Below, one piece after another: positions 54,763-63,059 of a stretch of DNA of 64,000 nt (positions are counted from its first letter, which is position 1; the number at the start of each line of letters is the position of its first letter). Source of the DNA: an uncultured Duodenibacillus sp. (GTDB lineage Bacteria > Pseudomonadota > Gammaproteobacteria > Burkholderiales > Burkholderiaceae_F). Both the position numbers and the translations under genes were made by a program. The notes beneath the pieces are model-generated. The model saw nothing but the letters and a program-made list of their open reading frames with translations, was not told the origin of the DNA and did not search any database. The stretch is from the NCBI GenBank assembly GCA_944390715.1, contig CALXQS010000002.1, positions 1 to 64,000 of the forward strand. Direction: 5' to 3'.

Positions 54763-55752
54763 TTGAATTTTTCCTATTGGAAATCGCGCCGCAACACTGC
54801 CATGGAACGGGCTAGAGGTCGCTGGCGCGATATTTTTGTCTCTTGCGGCATTCCTGCCCAGCTGGTTGATGGTTCTTCGCGTCCGTGCCCTGTTTGCGGC
54901 GGAAGAGATAGGTTTAGGTTTGACGACAAATTTGGCGTCGGAAATTACTTTTGCCGCGGCTGCGGACCAGGCGACGGCTTTGATTTGATCGCTAAGTTTC
55001 TTCAATGCAGTTTTTTTGAATCGCTGCAGCTGGTCGAGCGTTTTTGCGGCATCGAACAGCCAGCAAGGACCGAGTGCGTACAGACACAAAGCGCTGAGCG
55101 ATCCGTCGAACAGGCCGAACGTGAAGAAATGCTCGAAATTTGGTCGCAGGCGCACCCTGTCAGAGAGGGCGATCCAGTGTGGAAGTACTTGATTTCAAGA
55201 GGATTGGAGCCTGCTGCGGCATATCCAGAAATCCGCACGCATGATGGACTTGAGTACACCGCAAAGGATGAGCCTTCGCGCGTGCTGCCCGTAATGCTTT
55301 CGAGGCTTACCGATGCCGACGGCGTCATCATCAATCTGCATCGTACCTATTTAGAACCGCAAGGCATCAAGGCAAACGTAAAAACACCGAAAAAACTCAT
55401 GAGAGGCTCCTCAGCCGGCGGTGTTGTCAGACTTGGAGGCTTTCCAGACAACGGAATCATAGGAATAGCGGAGGGAGTGGAAACAGCTCTTGGCGCAGCC
55501 TTGATGTTTTCCATGCCAGTATGGGCAACACTCGGAAGCACGAATATGGCTTCGCTCGCAAAGCTTCCTGCAGGCATAGAACAAATCAATGTTTTCGGAG
55601 ACAACGACGAAAAATACGCCGGGCAGGCTGCAGCTTATGCATTTGCACACAAATTTGCCTGTCGGGGATTAAGAGTGAAGGTCATGCTTCCTGAAAGGGC
55701 GGGGCATGATTGGCTCGATGAGTGGAATCAACATCGGAAGTGTTGCAACTGA
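54763..55752 (+). CDS. Zinc-ribbon/Toprim primase-like protein of mobile-element type
   Basis: A 329-aa protein of the type found on plasmids and phage-like islands. A DnaG/P4-type zinc ribbon CPVCGGRDRFRFDDKFGVGNYFCRGCG (about residues 42-68) is followed by GDGFDLIAKF. A Toprim-like domain begins IIGIAEGVETALGAALMF near residue 235 and includes NVFGDNDEKYAGQAAAYAFA, with WLDEWN near the end. There is no attached helicase and no integrase near it. It starts at TTG 54763, seven bases after AAAGG; an ATG at 54802 would remove 13 residues. It could be a relic of an integrated element or a host-adopted protein. Confidence 0.8.
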   Translation: MNFSYWKSRRNTAMERARGRWRDIFVSCGIPAQLVDGSSRPCPVCGGRDRFRFDDKFGVGNYFCRGCGPGDGFDLIAKFLQCSFFESLQLVERFCGIEQPARTECVQTQSAERSVEQAEREEMLEIWSQAHPVREGDPVWKYLISRGLEPAAAYPEIRTHDGLEYTAKDEPSRVLPVMLSRLTDADGVIINLHRTYLEPQGIKANVKTPKKLMRGSSAGGVVRLGGFPDNGIIGIAEGVETALGAALMFSMPVWATLGSTNMASLAKLPAGIEQINVFGDNDEKYAGQAAAYAFAHKFACRGLRVKVMLPERAGHDWLDEWNQHRKCCN

Positions 55753-55900
55753 GAAACATGGAAACGAGATTGCATCGGCATAGCGAATTGAGAATGCTAC
55801 GGATTGCTCAAAGAATCTAACTGGCGGTGTACACTTTTTCGGGCACGCCTGAGCCGTTGGACGGGAAGGTGTTTGTTGTCTTTTCAGCCGGAGTGAACCG

Positions 55901-57028
55901 ATGTTTTTTCAAAAAATAAGGGCTTTTTTTGAATGGCTTTCGGCCAAGCGCATGAAGCAAAGCCGCAAGGCTCTCGACTATCCATGGACGACACATCAGT
56001 CGGTTCACCGCCCGGCTGAGAAAGGCCTTGAAGAAAAGCCTGAGACCAGCCAGACTCTGCGCGCAGAAAAGCTCGCGGCAAAGGTTCAGTCAGAGGTTCA
56101 GACTGCAGCCTCTGTTGCAGAAACCCAAAAAAGAAAGCCTAGCGAAGCTTCAGCTAAAGCTGCCGTTGGCGGTGAAACAATCGCTGCTGCGGTTCCGCAG
56201 AAACGGCGGGTTGGACGTCCTCGCAAAAGCTTGGGTGTTCCGAGCCGTACAAGAAAGCACTTCGCGCCTAAACGACCGAGGGGTACGCTCGATTGGGGCG
56301 AATCAGTGCATGATGAGAAGCTCACTGTGCGGTCTTCAGCCGAGAGCATTCTTGAAGGGCGCACGCTCAAGGATGTTCGCGCACTGATTGAAAATGAGTA
56401 CCCCGAGGTCAAGACTTGTGCTTTCCGAAAGGCAGGCATGTGCCAATTCCTCGTCCAGAATCCGGATGCAAAGAGACTGCTTGTGCAAAGACTGCTGGAG
56501 GCAGATGCCAAGGCGCATCAGGAGATGCTTGACAAGCCGCTGCGTCCCCGCAAGCAGAGGAATGCGAAACTTCCAGCCTCGCTTCAAAAGAAGGTACTGC
56601 TGCCGACGAAGACTAGAAAAAAAGCCTCTGGCTCAGCAGGTGCAGCGTCGAGCAAGCAGGCGGCAAGCCCTGTTTCTGCGGAGAACGCGCCGGCATTGGC
56701 TGACGAGCTGCAGGCTGTCAAGCAGGAGGCGGCGCAGCAAACCGTCGACAAGGCAGTGCAGACAGCCGATCAAAAGGCCAATGCGCTTTCTGAGCAAACG
56801 CAGGCCGTCAAGCAGGCTGACCAGCAGCTTGCTTCAGAAGGCAAGGCGAAGGCAGCTGCAAAGGAGACGGTTAGAAAGACCAGAAGCAAGAAGACTGAAG
56901 CGGCAAAGCCGGCTGGAGCAGCCCGTCGCGGCAGAAAACCTAAGGTTCAGGCGAAGGAAGACAAAAAAATTGTTGAAGCAGCGGCAGCCGCATCCGTTGT
57001 GACCGAGACCGAAAAGCCGCAGCAGTAA
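55901..57028 (+). CDS. AT-hook, Ala/Lys-rich putative DNA-binding protein
   Basis: Function unknown; 375 aa. Two AT-hook cores are visible, RRVGRPRKS at about residues 102-110 and RRGRKPK at about 342-348, which in other proteins grip the minor groove of AT-rich DNA. Between them lies a probable folded segment (about 140-205: ILEGRTLKDVRALIENEYPEVKT...CQFLVQNPDAKRLLVQRLLEAD). The rest is Ala/Lys/Gln/Glu-rich and low complexity, reminiscent of histone H1-like tails. GGAG lies seven bases before the ATG. It follows the primase-like gene; whether the pair works together is unknown. Confidence 0.75.
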   Translation: MFFQKIRAFFEWLSAKRMKQSRKALDYPWTTHQSVHRPAEKGLEEKPETSQTLRAEKLAAKVQSEVQTAASVAETQKRKPSEASAKAAVGGETIAAAVPQKRRVGRPRKSLGVPSRTRKHFAPKRPRGTLDWGESVHDEKLTVRSSAESILEGRTLKDVRALIENEYPEVKTCAFRKAGMCQFLVQNPDAKRLLVQRLLEADAKAHQEMLDKPLRPRKQRNAKLPASLQKKVLLPTKTRKKASGSAGAASSKQAASPVSAENAPALADELQAVKQEAAQQTVDKAVQTADQKANALSEQTQAVKQADQQLASEGKAKAAAKETVRKTRSKKTEAAKPAGAARRGRKPKVQAKEDKKIVEAAAAASVVTETEKPQQ

Positions 57029-57070
57029 AACTGCAGCTCACGTGCGGACGGCTTTGTCCAACGTTCGCAT

Positions 57071-57110
57071 ACACCCGCCCGCAAGAAATTCAGCAGGGCG
57101 GGTGTTTTTT
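57071..57110 (+). terminator. Terminator of the AT-hook gene
   Basis: ACACCCGCCC (57071-57080) pairs with GGGCGGGTGT (57096-57105) over 10 bp and continues into TTTTTT. A strong rho-independent terminator. Confidence 0.85.
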
Positions 57111-57124
57111 GATCCAAAGGCAGA

Positions 57125-57568
57125 TTATTTGTTGTGCTCGTCGCGAGGAATCGTGATTTCCAAAGCCTTAAGAGAAATGTTCACTTCAAGTGCAAAGTAA
57201 AACGTAGAAACGACGATCAGGCCAACCGAACACAACAAGAAGAGATGTTTGAGGGTTTCAAGCTGATTGCCAAACATTGCTTCGACAGTGCAGGTCAACA
57301 CCAGCAGACCGGAGCAGGCCGCAGACAGAACAACGAGCAAAATGGCTTTGCGCAAGAGCGTGGCACGCTGGAAAAGAAGCCGGATCGAAGCACTGAGCTG
57401 CTTGCCGGGGTCGGCAGTCATTTCGAGTGCTTTTAGAAGCTGACGAAGACGATCAGTCGTATGTGCATAGCGGGCTGACATCGTCATCAGCAGCAGGCCG
57501 ACGCCTGAAATCAAGGTAATCGGTGTCAGCGTCGAGCTCAGAACGTAAGAGAAATCCAAGTGTTCCAT
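57125..57568 (-). CDS. DUF2721 family membrane protein
   Basis: A 147-aa inner-membrane protein with an N-terminal helix, a short cytoplasmic TTDRLRQL stretch and two C-terminal helices. The DUF2721 signature LSSTLTPITLISGVGLLLMTMSARYAHTTDRLRQL is present. Function is not known in this family. It is convergent with the AT-hook gene and 56 bp downstream of the YbaK-family gene on the same strand. Confidence 0.85.
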   Translation of the reverse strand: MEHLDFSYVLSSTLTPITLISGVGLLLMTMSARYAHTTDRLRQLLKALEMTADPGKQLSASIRLLFQRATLLRKAILLVVLSAACSGLLVLTCTVEAMFGNQLETLKHLFLLCSVGLIVVSTFYFALEVNISLKALEITIPRDEHNK

Positions 57569-57624
57569 GGCAAATGAATAAATAGCTAAGAAAGAAATCG
57601 AAAGAGGTGCCTAGGACGGCAAAA

Positions 57625-58119
57625 TCATTCTTCTTTTTTCAGAAAATCAATTTCTCGCGGGGCAACAATGCGATGAAAATCTTCAGTGTTGATGATGATC
57701 GAGACATCCCGTGCTCCCGCGTTGAAGGCAATTTCTTCGTATCGAGTAAAGAGCGTAGGATCGGCTACGTTTAAAAGCCGTTCATCGAAAGCAACAGGAG
57801 GAACAGCTCCGAGCACGCAGCCGGTGAGATCCATGACTTCTTGCGGGCTGCATAGACCAGCACGGTTGGCGCCAAGGGTTTTGGCCAGTTTTTTCAAGTC
57901 GGCTTGCTGATCGGCAGGAAGCACGGCGAGGACGTACTGCTTGATGCCGCCTCCCTTTGCCATGCACACGAGAGCCTTGGCTCCCTGACCAAGTTCAGTG
58001 CCACGCACTTCGCAGACAGAAGCGCTGGAACGGTCGCCCGCAGGATGATGCAGGACGCGGTAGCGGGCGCCGCCCGCATCAAACTTTGCGCAAAGCTTTT
58101 CTAAAACATTTTCGACCAT
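57625..58119 (-). CDS. YbaK/ProX-domain aminoacyl-tRNA deacylase-like protein
   Basis: A 164-aa single-domain editing protein of the YbaK/ProRS-INS fold, closer to the YeaK/PrdX style than to Cys-specific YbaK. It opens VLEKLCAKFDAGGARYRVLHHPAGDRS, has GQGAKALVCMAKGG and the conserved Lys-Gly context, and ends VSIIINTEDFHRIVAPREIDFLK. Such proteins hydrolyse mischarged tRNAs in trans. AGGAA lies six bases upstream of ATG 58119; a much longer N-terminal frame is not supported. Which tRNA it edits is not evident. Confidence 0.82.
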   Translation of the reverse strand: MVENVLEKLCAKFDAGGARYRVLHHPAGDRSSASVCEVRGTELGQGAKALVCMAKGGGIKQYVLAVLPADQQADLKKLAKTLGANRAGLCSPQEVMDLTGCVLGAVPPVAFDERLLNVADPTLFTRYEEIAFNAGARDVSIIINTEDFHRIVAPREIDFLKKEE

Positions 58120-58380
58120 GATGAATTCCTGAAGTTTGACAGCACAAAAACAATCGAAAGCAACAGCGCAGCATGAGCTCTGCGGAGTTTTTGAGCCGAG
58201 AACTGTAGCGCGAATTTTTTTGCCGCGCATGACAAAACGCAATGAGTGCAGGCAATCCTGGAAGAAAAGGACACAAATCGGCAAAGCTTGAAAAAATCTT
58301 TTGCCGCCCGCACATCTAAAATCAAGACGAGACGCTGCACAAAGCATGTGCATGCGCAATGTATGCAGAAAGGACAAGAT

Positions 58381-58980
58381 ATGAACAATGAACTGACCGG
58401 CAAATACACCGGAAAGTTTTTAATTGCTTCGCCGACGATGGAAGATCCCCGGTTTAAAAAAACCGTGATCTTCATCCCCAAGCACAGCCCGCATGTAGGG
58501 GCTATTGGACTTGTCGTCAATCGGGCAGGCGGCCTGACGATGAGCGACGTTTGCGAGCAGCTTAAGCTGCCGACGAATGAAGTGACAGCCTCAACTCCCA
58601 TCGGCTGGGGAGGACCGATGAACGTCACGCATGGCTATGTGCTGCACCAACCGTTAGGAAATCGCAATTGGGATGTGTCGATCTACAGCGATAATCAAAT
58701 TGAGGTGTCTATTTCCCAGGATATTGTGCGTGCGATTGCTGAGGGAACTGGACCAGAGCGCTATTACATGGCAATTGGCTGCGCTACCTGGGCGGCCGGG
58801 CAGCTTGAGGAAGAAATTCGTGACGGAGCATGGATTGAGAGCGATGCTCTGGCGCGGGTGATTTTCAATGAGCCGCTCGAGAGTCGCTACAGTACTGCAC
58901 TGACGTTGGCCGGGCTTGATGAATCCAAGCTTTTGTCAACCGATAGTCCGTTTGCCACAAACATGGCTGGGCATGCGTGA
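58381..58980 (+). CDS. yqgE: YqgE/AlgH family protein
   Basis: A 199-aa protein of unknown biochemical role, co-conserved with ruvX. The family blocks are clear: GKFLIASPTMEDPRFKKTVIFI, GAIGLVVNRAGGLTMSDV, GWGGPMNVTHGYVLHQP and YMAIGCATWAAGQLEEEIRDGAWIESDAL. The start is ATG 58381, with AAAGGA upstream; a longer frame from 58246 is unsupported. First gene of the yqgE-ruvX-plsC-thioesterase run. Confidence 0.93.
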   Translation: MNNELTGKYTGKFLIASPTMEDPRFKKTVIFIPKHSPHVGAIGLVVNRAGGLTMSDVCEQLKLPTNEVTASTPIGWGGPMNVTHGYVLHQPLGNRNWDVSIYSDNQIEVSISQDIVRAIAEGTGPERYYMAIGCATWAAGQLEEEIRDGAWIESDALARVIFNEPLESRYSTALTLAGLDESKLLSTDSPFATNMAGHA

Positions 58981-59026
58981 ACGCATGTCTGAGGCAAGCT
59001 CGTGGTGATCGATAAGGAAAAAAGAC

Positions 59027-59488
59027 ATGGCCTCAGGCATTGTCCTTGGATTTGATTTTGGCCTTGTGCGCATCGGCGTAAGCCTTGGCAACGGGGTGAC
59101 CAAGTCGGCTCGTCCGTTGTCGATACTGGATGGGCGCACCAATAAGGCCAAATGGACGGGGGTAGGTGCGCTCATTGAGCAGTGGCAGCCTGAACTCTGC
59201 GTAGTTGGACTGCCGCGCCATCCCGACGGGACAGCGCATGAATTGACGGTACGCGCGTTGCGCTTTGCTCGGCAGTTGGAGGGGAGATTTAATGTTCCGG
59301 TCAATGTGGTTGACGAACGCTACTCTTCCGTGGTTGTCGAAGACGCGCATGCAGACGGAAACATTGATGATGCGGCGGCTGCCGTCATTTTGCAGCAATG
59401 GTTTGATGAGGGCGAACCCGTCCGACCGGCCCAAAATGAAAAAATTGAAATCGACAACGCCGAAAAGCAAACAAAGGAAAACGACTGA
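59027..59488 (+). CDS. ruvX: RuvX/YqgF putative pre-16S rRNA nuclease
   Basis: An RNase H-fold nuclease, 153 aa, implicated in 16S rRNA maturation. The first acidic motif is GFDFGLVRIGVSLG, the second VVGLPRHPDGTAHELTVRA, and the region VNVVDERYSSVVVEDAHADGNIDDAAAAVILQQW holds the third acidic cluster. AAGGA precedes the ATG. The TGA stop overlaps the plsC ATG. Confidence 0.92.
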   Translation: MASGIVLGFDFGLVRIGVSLGNGVTKSARPLSILDGRTNKAKWTGVGALIEQWQPELCVVGLPRHPDGTAHELTVRALRFARQLEGRFNVPVNVVDERYSSVVVEDAHADGNIDDAAAAVILQQWFDEGEPVRPAQNEKIEIDNAEKQTKEND

Positions 59489-60321
59489 TGCACAAGCTTT
59501 GGGCTGCGGCGCGCTTTAGCTCCATTTTTGTCTATGTGATTTGCTGCCTGGGCATCATCACATTTGTTCTTCCTTTTTCAAGTCCGCAAACGCGAGGACG
59601 CGTGATTCGCCGCTGGGCGCGGAGACTTATCGACTGGCTTGGCGTGAAATTGGTCATTGAGGGGCAGCTTGAGGATCAGCGGGCTCAGGATTGCGGCATA
59701 ACGCCCGATATAGGAGGCAGGCTTTTGTGTGCAAACCATGTATCGGTGCTTGATATTTTTGTTCTGAATGCCATTGCTCCTTCTTCGTTTATTGCCAAGG
59801 CTGAAATCGCCCGCTGGCCGGTGTTCGGACGCATTGCACGTGCTGTTGGCACGGTGTTTATTGAAAGAGGCAACAAGCGGGCGCTGCTTGGAGTCGGCAG
59901 CAAAATGCAGCAGGCGCTCAAGGAAGGGCGCAACCTGCTGCTTTTTCCTGAGGGAACAACTTCTGACGGCAAGGGACTGCTGCGGTTGCACGGGAATTTA
60001 ATGGAGGCGGCCGTCAAGACGCATGCTCCGGTCGTGCCGATTGTTTTGCGCTATCGCAGCGGCAGCGAGGTGACGACGAGAGCGGCCTACACAGGAAGCA
60101 TTGGACTTTTTGAATGTGTTTGGAGCATCCTCAATACAAAGAACTTCTGGGTTCAAGCCACGATTCTTAAACCTTTGCACGGCGAAAACCGCCATGAATT
60201 GTGCCGCCAGGTGAGCGCGGCAATGTGCGCCCACATGGGAGTGGTGGATCCTTTGGCGGCAGTCGATGCCGTGCAGGGAACGCCTGCCGTTCGGACGAGC
60301 GCTGAGCAAACAGCGGAATAA
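59488..60321 (+). CDS. plsC: 1-acyl-sn-glycerol-3-phosphate acyltransferase
   Basis: Makes phosphatidic acid from lysophosphatidic acid at the inner membrane. 277 aa with an N-terminal membrane segment. Motif I is NHVSVLD (HxxxxD), motif II GTVFIERGNKRA, motif III LLFPEGTTSDGKGL, motif IV HAPVVPIVLRY. The ATG overlaps the ruvX stop (TGATG), indicating translational coupling, and the TAA stop overlaps the next ATG (TAATG). Confidence 0.92.
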   Translation: MHKLWAAARFSSIFVYVICCLGIITFVLPFSSPQTRGRVIRRWARRLIDWLGVKLVIEGQLEDQRAQDCGITPDIGGRLLCANHVSVLDIFVLNAIAPSSFIAKAEIARWPVFGRIARAVGTVFIERGNKRALLGVGSKMQQALKEGRNLLLFPEGTTSDGKGLLRLHGNLMEAAVKTHAPVVPIVLRYRSGSEVTTRAAYTGSIGLFECVWSILNTKNFWVQATILKPLHGENRHELCRQVSAAMCAHMGVVDPLAAVDAVQGTPAVRTSAEQTAE

Positions 60322-60824
60322 TGGAGAAGCAGCAGAAAATGATCTCAGAGATCGTCGTCAAGACGTTCGTTGTTCAAGCAGAAGATATTGACGAGCTTGA
60401 GCACGTCAACAACCGCGTGTACCTGCGCTGGATGGAGCAAAGCGCCCGAGAGGCTTCCGCTCAAAGCGGCTGGTCAAGCGAGCGTTATTTTCATGAGGGT
60501 GATGGGGCTTGGGTTGCACATGAACATTGGGTGGAGTATTTGCGTCCGTGCAAGCTGGGAGATACTGTAACCGTTTATACCTGGGTGCAAAGCTTGGCCG
60601 GTCATGCTAGTTTGCGAAGGTATGCGATGAAAAACGGCGCGGGAAAGCTTTGCTGCGTGGCTGCTACTGAGTGGAACTACATCAATCTCAAAACACGTCG
60701 GGCTGAAGATTGTCCGGCCGAGCTTGCCGCCTGCTTCAAGGTAATAGCTCCGGATGATGAGCGGCTCAAGGAGCTAGGTATTTCACGATGTGTTCGTTTT
60801 GCCCCTCAGCAAGCGCTCATTTAA
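60321..60824 (+). CDS. Hotdog-fold acyl-CoA thioesterase
   Basis: A 167-aa member of the 4HBT/YbgC-like thioesterases. The catalytic loop DIDELEHVNNRVYLRWMEQSARE and HWVEYLRPCKLGDTVTVYTWV are characteristic. It probably cleaves acyl-CoA or a related thioester; the substrate is unknown. The start codon shares a base with the plsC stop (TAATG), so the three genes ruvX-plsC-thioesterase form a coupled unit. Confidence 0.88.
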   Translation: MEKQQKMISEIVVKTFVVQAEDIDELEHVNNRVYLRWMEQSAREASAQSGWSSERYFHEGDGAWVAHEHWVEYLRPCKLGDTVTVYTWVQSLAGHASLRRYAMKNGAGKLCCVAATEWNYINLKTRRAEDCPAELAACFKVIAPDDERLKELGISRCVRFAPQQALI

Positions 60825-60875
60825 CGCAGCTCTCGGCTAGGCATGTCATAATATCCGATACTTTTCTTTTCTGAA

Positions 60876-60897
60876 CAATCATTCAGTTTAATGATTG
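60876..60897. promoter_or_regulatory. Perfect inverted repeat just upstream of mlaF
   Basis: CAATCATT (60876-60883), six-base spacer CAGTTT, AATGATTG (60890-60897). The palindrome ends nine bases before the mlaF ATG and covers the ribosome-site region. It may be an operator or a translation-control hairpin. A CATAAT -10-like box lies about 25 bp upstream. Confidence 0.45.
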
Positions 60898-60906
60898 AGT
60901 GTTTTT

Positions 60907-61716
60907 ATGTCTTTGTCCGAAGCTTTTCTTGAAATTCAGGAAGTCACGTTTGGCTACGGAGCCCGTGTGATCCTTGACGATGTCACGCTCAAATTCGGAC
61001 GCGGACAAGTTGTTGCCATTATGGGCGGCTCAGGGATGGGCAAGACAACGCTTCTGAAGCTGATCGGCGGGCTCATTACGCCCCAGAAGGGGAGAATTAT
61101 TTTTGACGGCGAAGAGATCCATACGGCGGACATCAAGAGGCTGTATGCCATTCGCCGGCGCATGGGGATGCTGTTTCAGTTCGGGGCTCTCTTTACTGAT
61201 TTGTCTGTCTTTGACAATGTAGCCTTTCCGTTGCGCGAGCAGACTGACCTTGATGAGGAAACGATCCGCGATCTGGTTCTTATGAAGCTTGACGCCGTGG
61301 GACTCAGAGGGGCTGCCAAGCTCATGCCTTCGGCGATTTCTGGCGGCATGGCGCGTCGCGTGGCGCTCGCGCGAGCGATTGCGCTCGATCCGGATCTCAT
61401 CATGTATGACGAGCCGTTTGCCGGGCTTGATCCTATTTCGATGGGCGTAACGGCCAAGTTGATCCGCAATCTCAATGACGCCCTGGGCGCTACGGCCATC
61501 ATCGTCACGCACGATGTGGCAGAAACTTTTGCCATTGCGGATTATGTTTATATGGTCAATGCGGGGCGCATCTCGGCTCAGGGAACGCCTGCCGAGCTTT
61601 CAGCATCGACCGATCCGTACGTGCGGCAGTTTCTTGATGCGCAGCCCGATGGTCCGGTGCGGTTTCATTACCCGGCCGAGCCGATCGAAAAGGAATTCGG
61701 AGTACGCGCAAAATGA
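60907..61716 (+). CDS. mlaF: Mla phospholipid transporter ATPase MlaF
   Basis: ATPase of the MlaFEDB retrograde phospholipid transporter. 269 aa from ATG 60907. Walker A GGSGMGKTT, signature ISGGMARRVALARAI (the GGM variant typical of MlaF), Walker B LIMYDEPFAGLDPI and H-loop IIVTHD. The in-frame TTG at 60895 is rejected because it lies inside the palindrome. The 3' end overlaps mlaE by four bases (ATGA). First gene of the operon. Confidence 0.95.
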   Translation: MSLSEAFLEIQEVTFGYGARVILDDVTLKFGRGQVVAIMGGSGMGKTTLLKLIGGLITPQKGRIIFDGEEIHTADIKRLYAIRRRMGMLFQFGALFTDLSVFDNVAFPLREQTDLDEETIRDLVLMKLDAVGLRGAAKLMPSAISGGMARRVALARAIALDPDLIMYDEPFAGLDPISMGVTAKLIRNLNDALGATAIIVTHDVAETFAIADYVYMVNAGRISAQGTPAELSASTDPYVRQFLDAQPDGPVRFHYPAEPIEKEFGVRAK

Positions 61717-62507
61717 GTGGATTTTTGTTTGGAATCATCTCTGGACTCGGCCGCTATGCAATCCGCCAGATTCGCGCAATAGGCCAGCTGACGCTGTTTT
61801 CCTTGGCTGTCTTCAGACAGCTGCCGGCTTCTTTTGCGCGCTTTTTTCTGATTGTTCAGCAGGTACACTTCATCGGCAACTATTCGCTGGTGATTATTTC
61901 TGTTTCCGGTTTGTTCGTAGGTTTCGTGCTGGGACTGCAGGGGTACTATATTTTGGTGCGCTACGGCAGCGAGCAGGCTTTGGGCGTGTTGGTGGCGCTT
62001 GCCTTGATGCGAGAGCTGGGACCTGTGGTGACGGCGCTTTTGTTTGCAGGCCGCGCCGGAACGTCTTTGACGGCTGAAATTGGATTGATGCGCGCAGGCG
62101 AGCAGCTCGCCGCCATGGAAATGATGGGGGTGGATCCCGTGCGGCGCATCATGGCTCCGCGTTTTGCCGGCGTGATGATTTCCATGCCGGTGCTGGCGAT
62201 GATTTTTTCGACGATGGGCATTATCGGCGCCTGGGTGGTAGGCGTTGGACTCATCGGGACGGACAACGGAGCGTTTTGGTCTCAGATGCAGGGCGGGGTT
62301 GACTTTTATACAGATGTCTTGAACGGCGTCGTGAAGTCGGTTGTCTTTGGCGTAGCTGTGGGGCTCATTGCTTTGTTCCAAGGCTACAGCGCCCGCCCAA
62401 CGCCAGACGGCGTGTCGCGGGCGACCACACGTACGGTTGTGATCAGTTCGCTGATGGTGCTCGGACTTGACTTCATCATGACGGCATTTATGTTTTCTGG
62501 TATTTAA
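61713..62507 (+). CDS. mlaE: Mla transporter permease MlaE
   Basis: Inner-membrane permease of the Mla complex, 264 aa with about five or six helices. The MlaE family block LGVLVALALMRELGPVVTALLFAGRAGTSLTAEIGLMRAGEQLAAMEMMGVDP is unmistakable. The ATGA overlap with mlaF suggests tight coupling. Confidence 0.95.
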   Translation: MSGFLFGIISGLGRYAIRQIRAIGQLTLFSLAVFRQLPASFARFFLIVQQVHFIGNYSLVIISVSGLFVGFVLGLQGYYILVRYGSEQALGVLVALALMRELGPVVTALLFAGRAGTSLTAEIGLMRAGEQLAAMEMMGVDPVRRIMAPRFAGVMISMPVLAMIFSTMGIIGAWVVGVGLIGTDNGAFWSQMQGGVDFYTDVLNGVVKSVVFGVAVGLIALFQGYSARPTPDGVSRATTRTVVISSLMVLGLDFIMTAFMFSGI

Positions 62508-62528
62508 CGCGAGAAAGAGAAAAACATC

Positions 62529-62999
62529 ATGGAACGCAAAACTTTGGAATTTCTCGTCGGGCTGTTTGTGCTAATGGGCTTTGTTGCACTGCTCTTTGTT
62601 TCCATGCAGGCAGCCAACCTGGGCAATTTCAGCTTCAATTCGCATACATATGAGGTCTCGGCAAATTTTGACGACATCGGCGGCCTCAAGGCTCGAGCAC
62701 CTGTAAAAAGTGCGGGAGTTGTTGTGGGCAGAGTCAAGTCAATCGGCTTTGATCCTCAGACTTTCCAAGCCAAGGTGGTGATGGATTTGGACGAGCAGTA
62801 CAAGTTCCCGGTTGATAGTTCGGCGAAGATTTTGACCTCTGGACTTCTCGGAGAGCAATACATCGGCATTTCTCCGGGAGGTGAAGACGGAAACCTCAAG
62901 GCTGGCAGCCGTATTGAGATGACGCAGTCGGCGCTTGTGCTGGAAAATCTCATCAGCCAGTTCCTCTACCAGTTTGCTGAGAAAGGCGCTGGTGAATAA
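62529..62999 (+). CDS. mlaD: Mla transporter MCE-domain protein MlaD
   Basis: A membrane-anchored hexameric MCE protein that binds phospholipid. 156 aa. The N-terminal anchor (about residues 5-25) is followed by the MCE domain: YEVSANFDDIGGLKARAPVKSAGVVVGRVKSIGFD and SSAKILTSGLLGEQYIGISPGGEDGNLKAGSRI. The C-terminal helix (VLENLISQFLYQFAEK) lies where the central hydrophobic pore forms. 21 bp after mlaE. Confidence 0.94.
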   Translation: MERKTLEFLVGLFVLMGFVALLFVSMQAANLGNFSFNSHTYEVSANFDDIGGLKARAPVKSAGVVVGRVKSIGFDPQTFQAKVVMDLDEQYKFPVDSSAKILTSGLLGEQYIGISPGGEDGNLKAGSRIEMTQSALVLENLISQFLYQFAEKGAGE

Positions 63000-63059
63000 G
63001 AGACTGGGACAGCAGACAGCGTTGCTATGCTTATGCATACCAAATAAGGGAGAATAAAG

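Noticed and set aside
54700..57030. Complete prophage or integrative element
   Set aside because: Only a primase-like gene is present; no integrase, capsid, relaxase, att repeats or tRNA insertion site.
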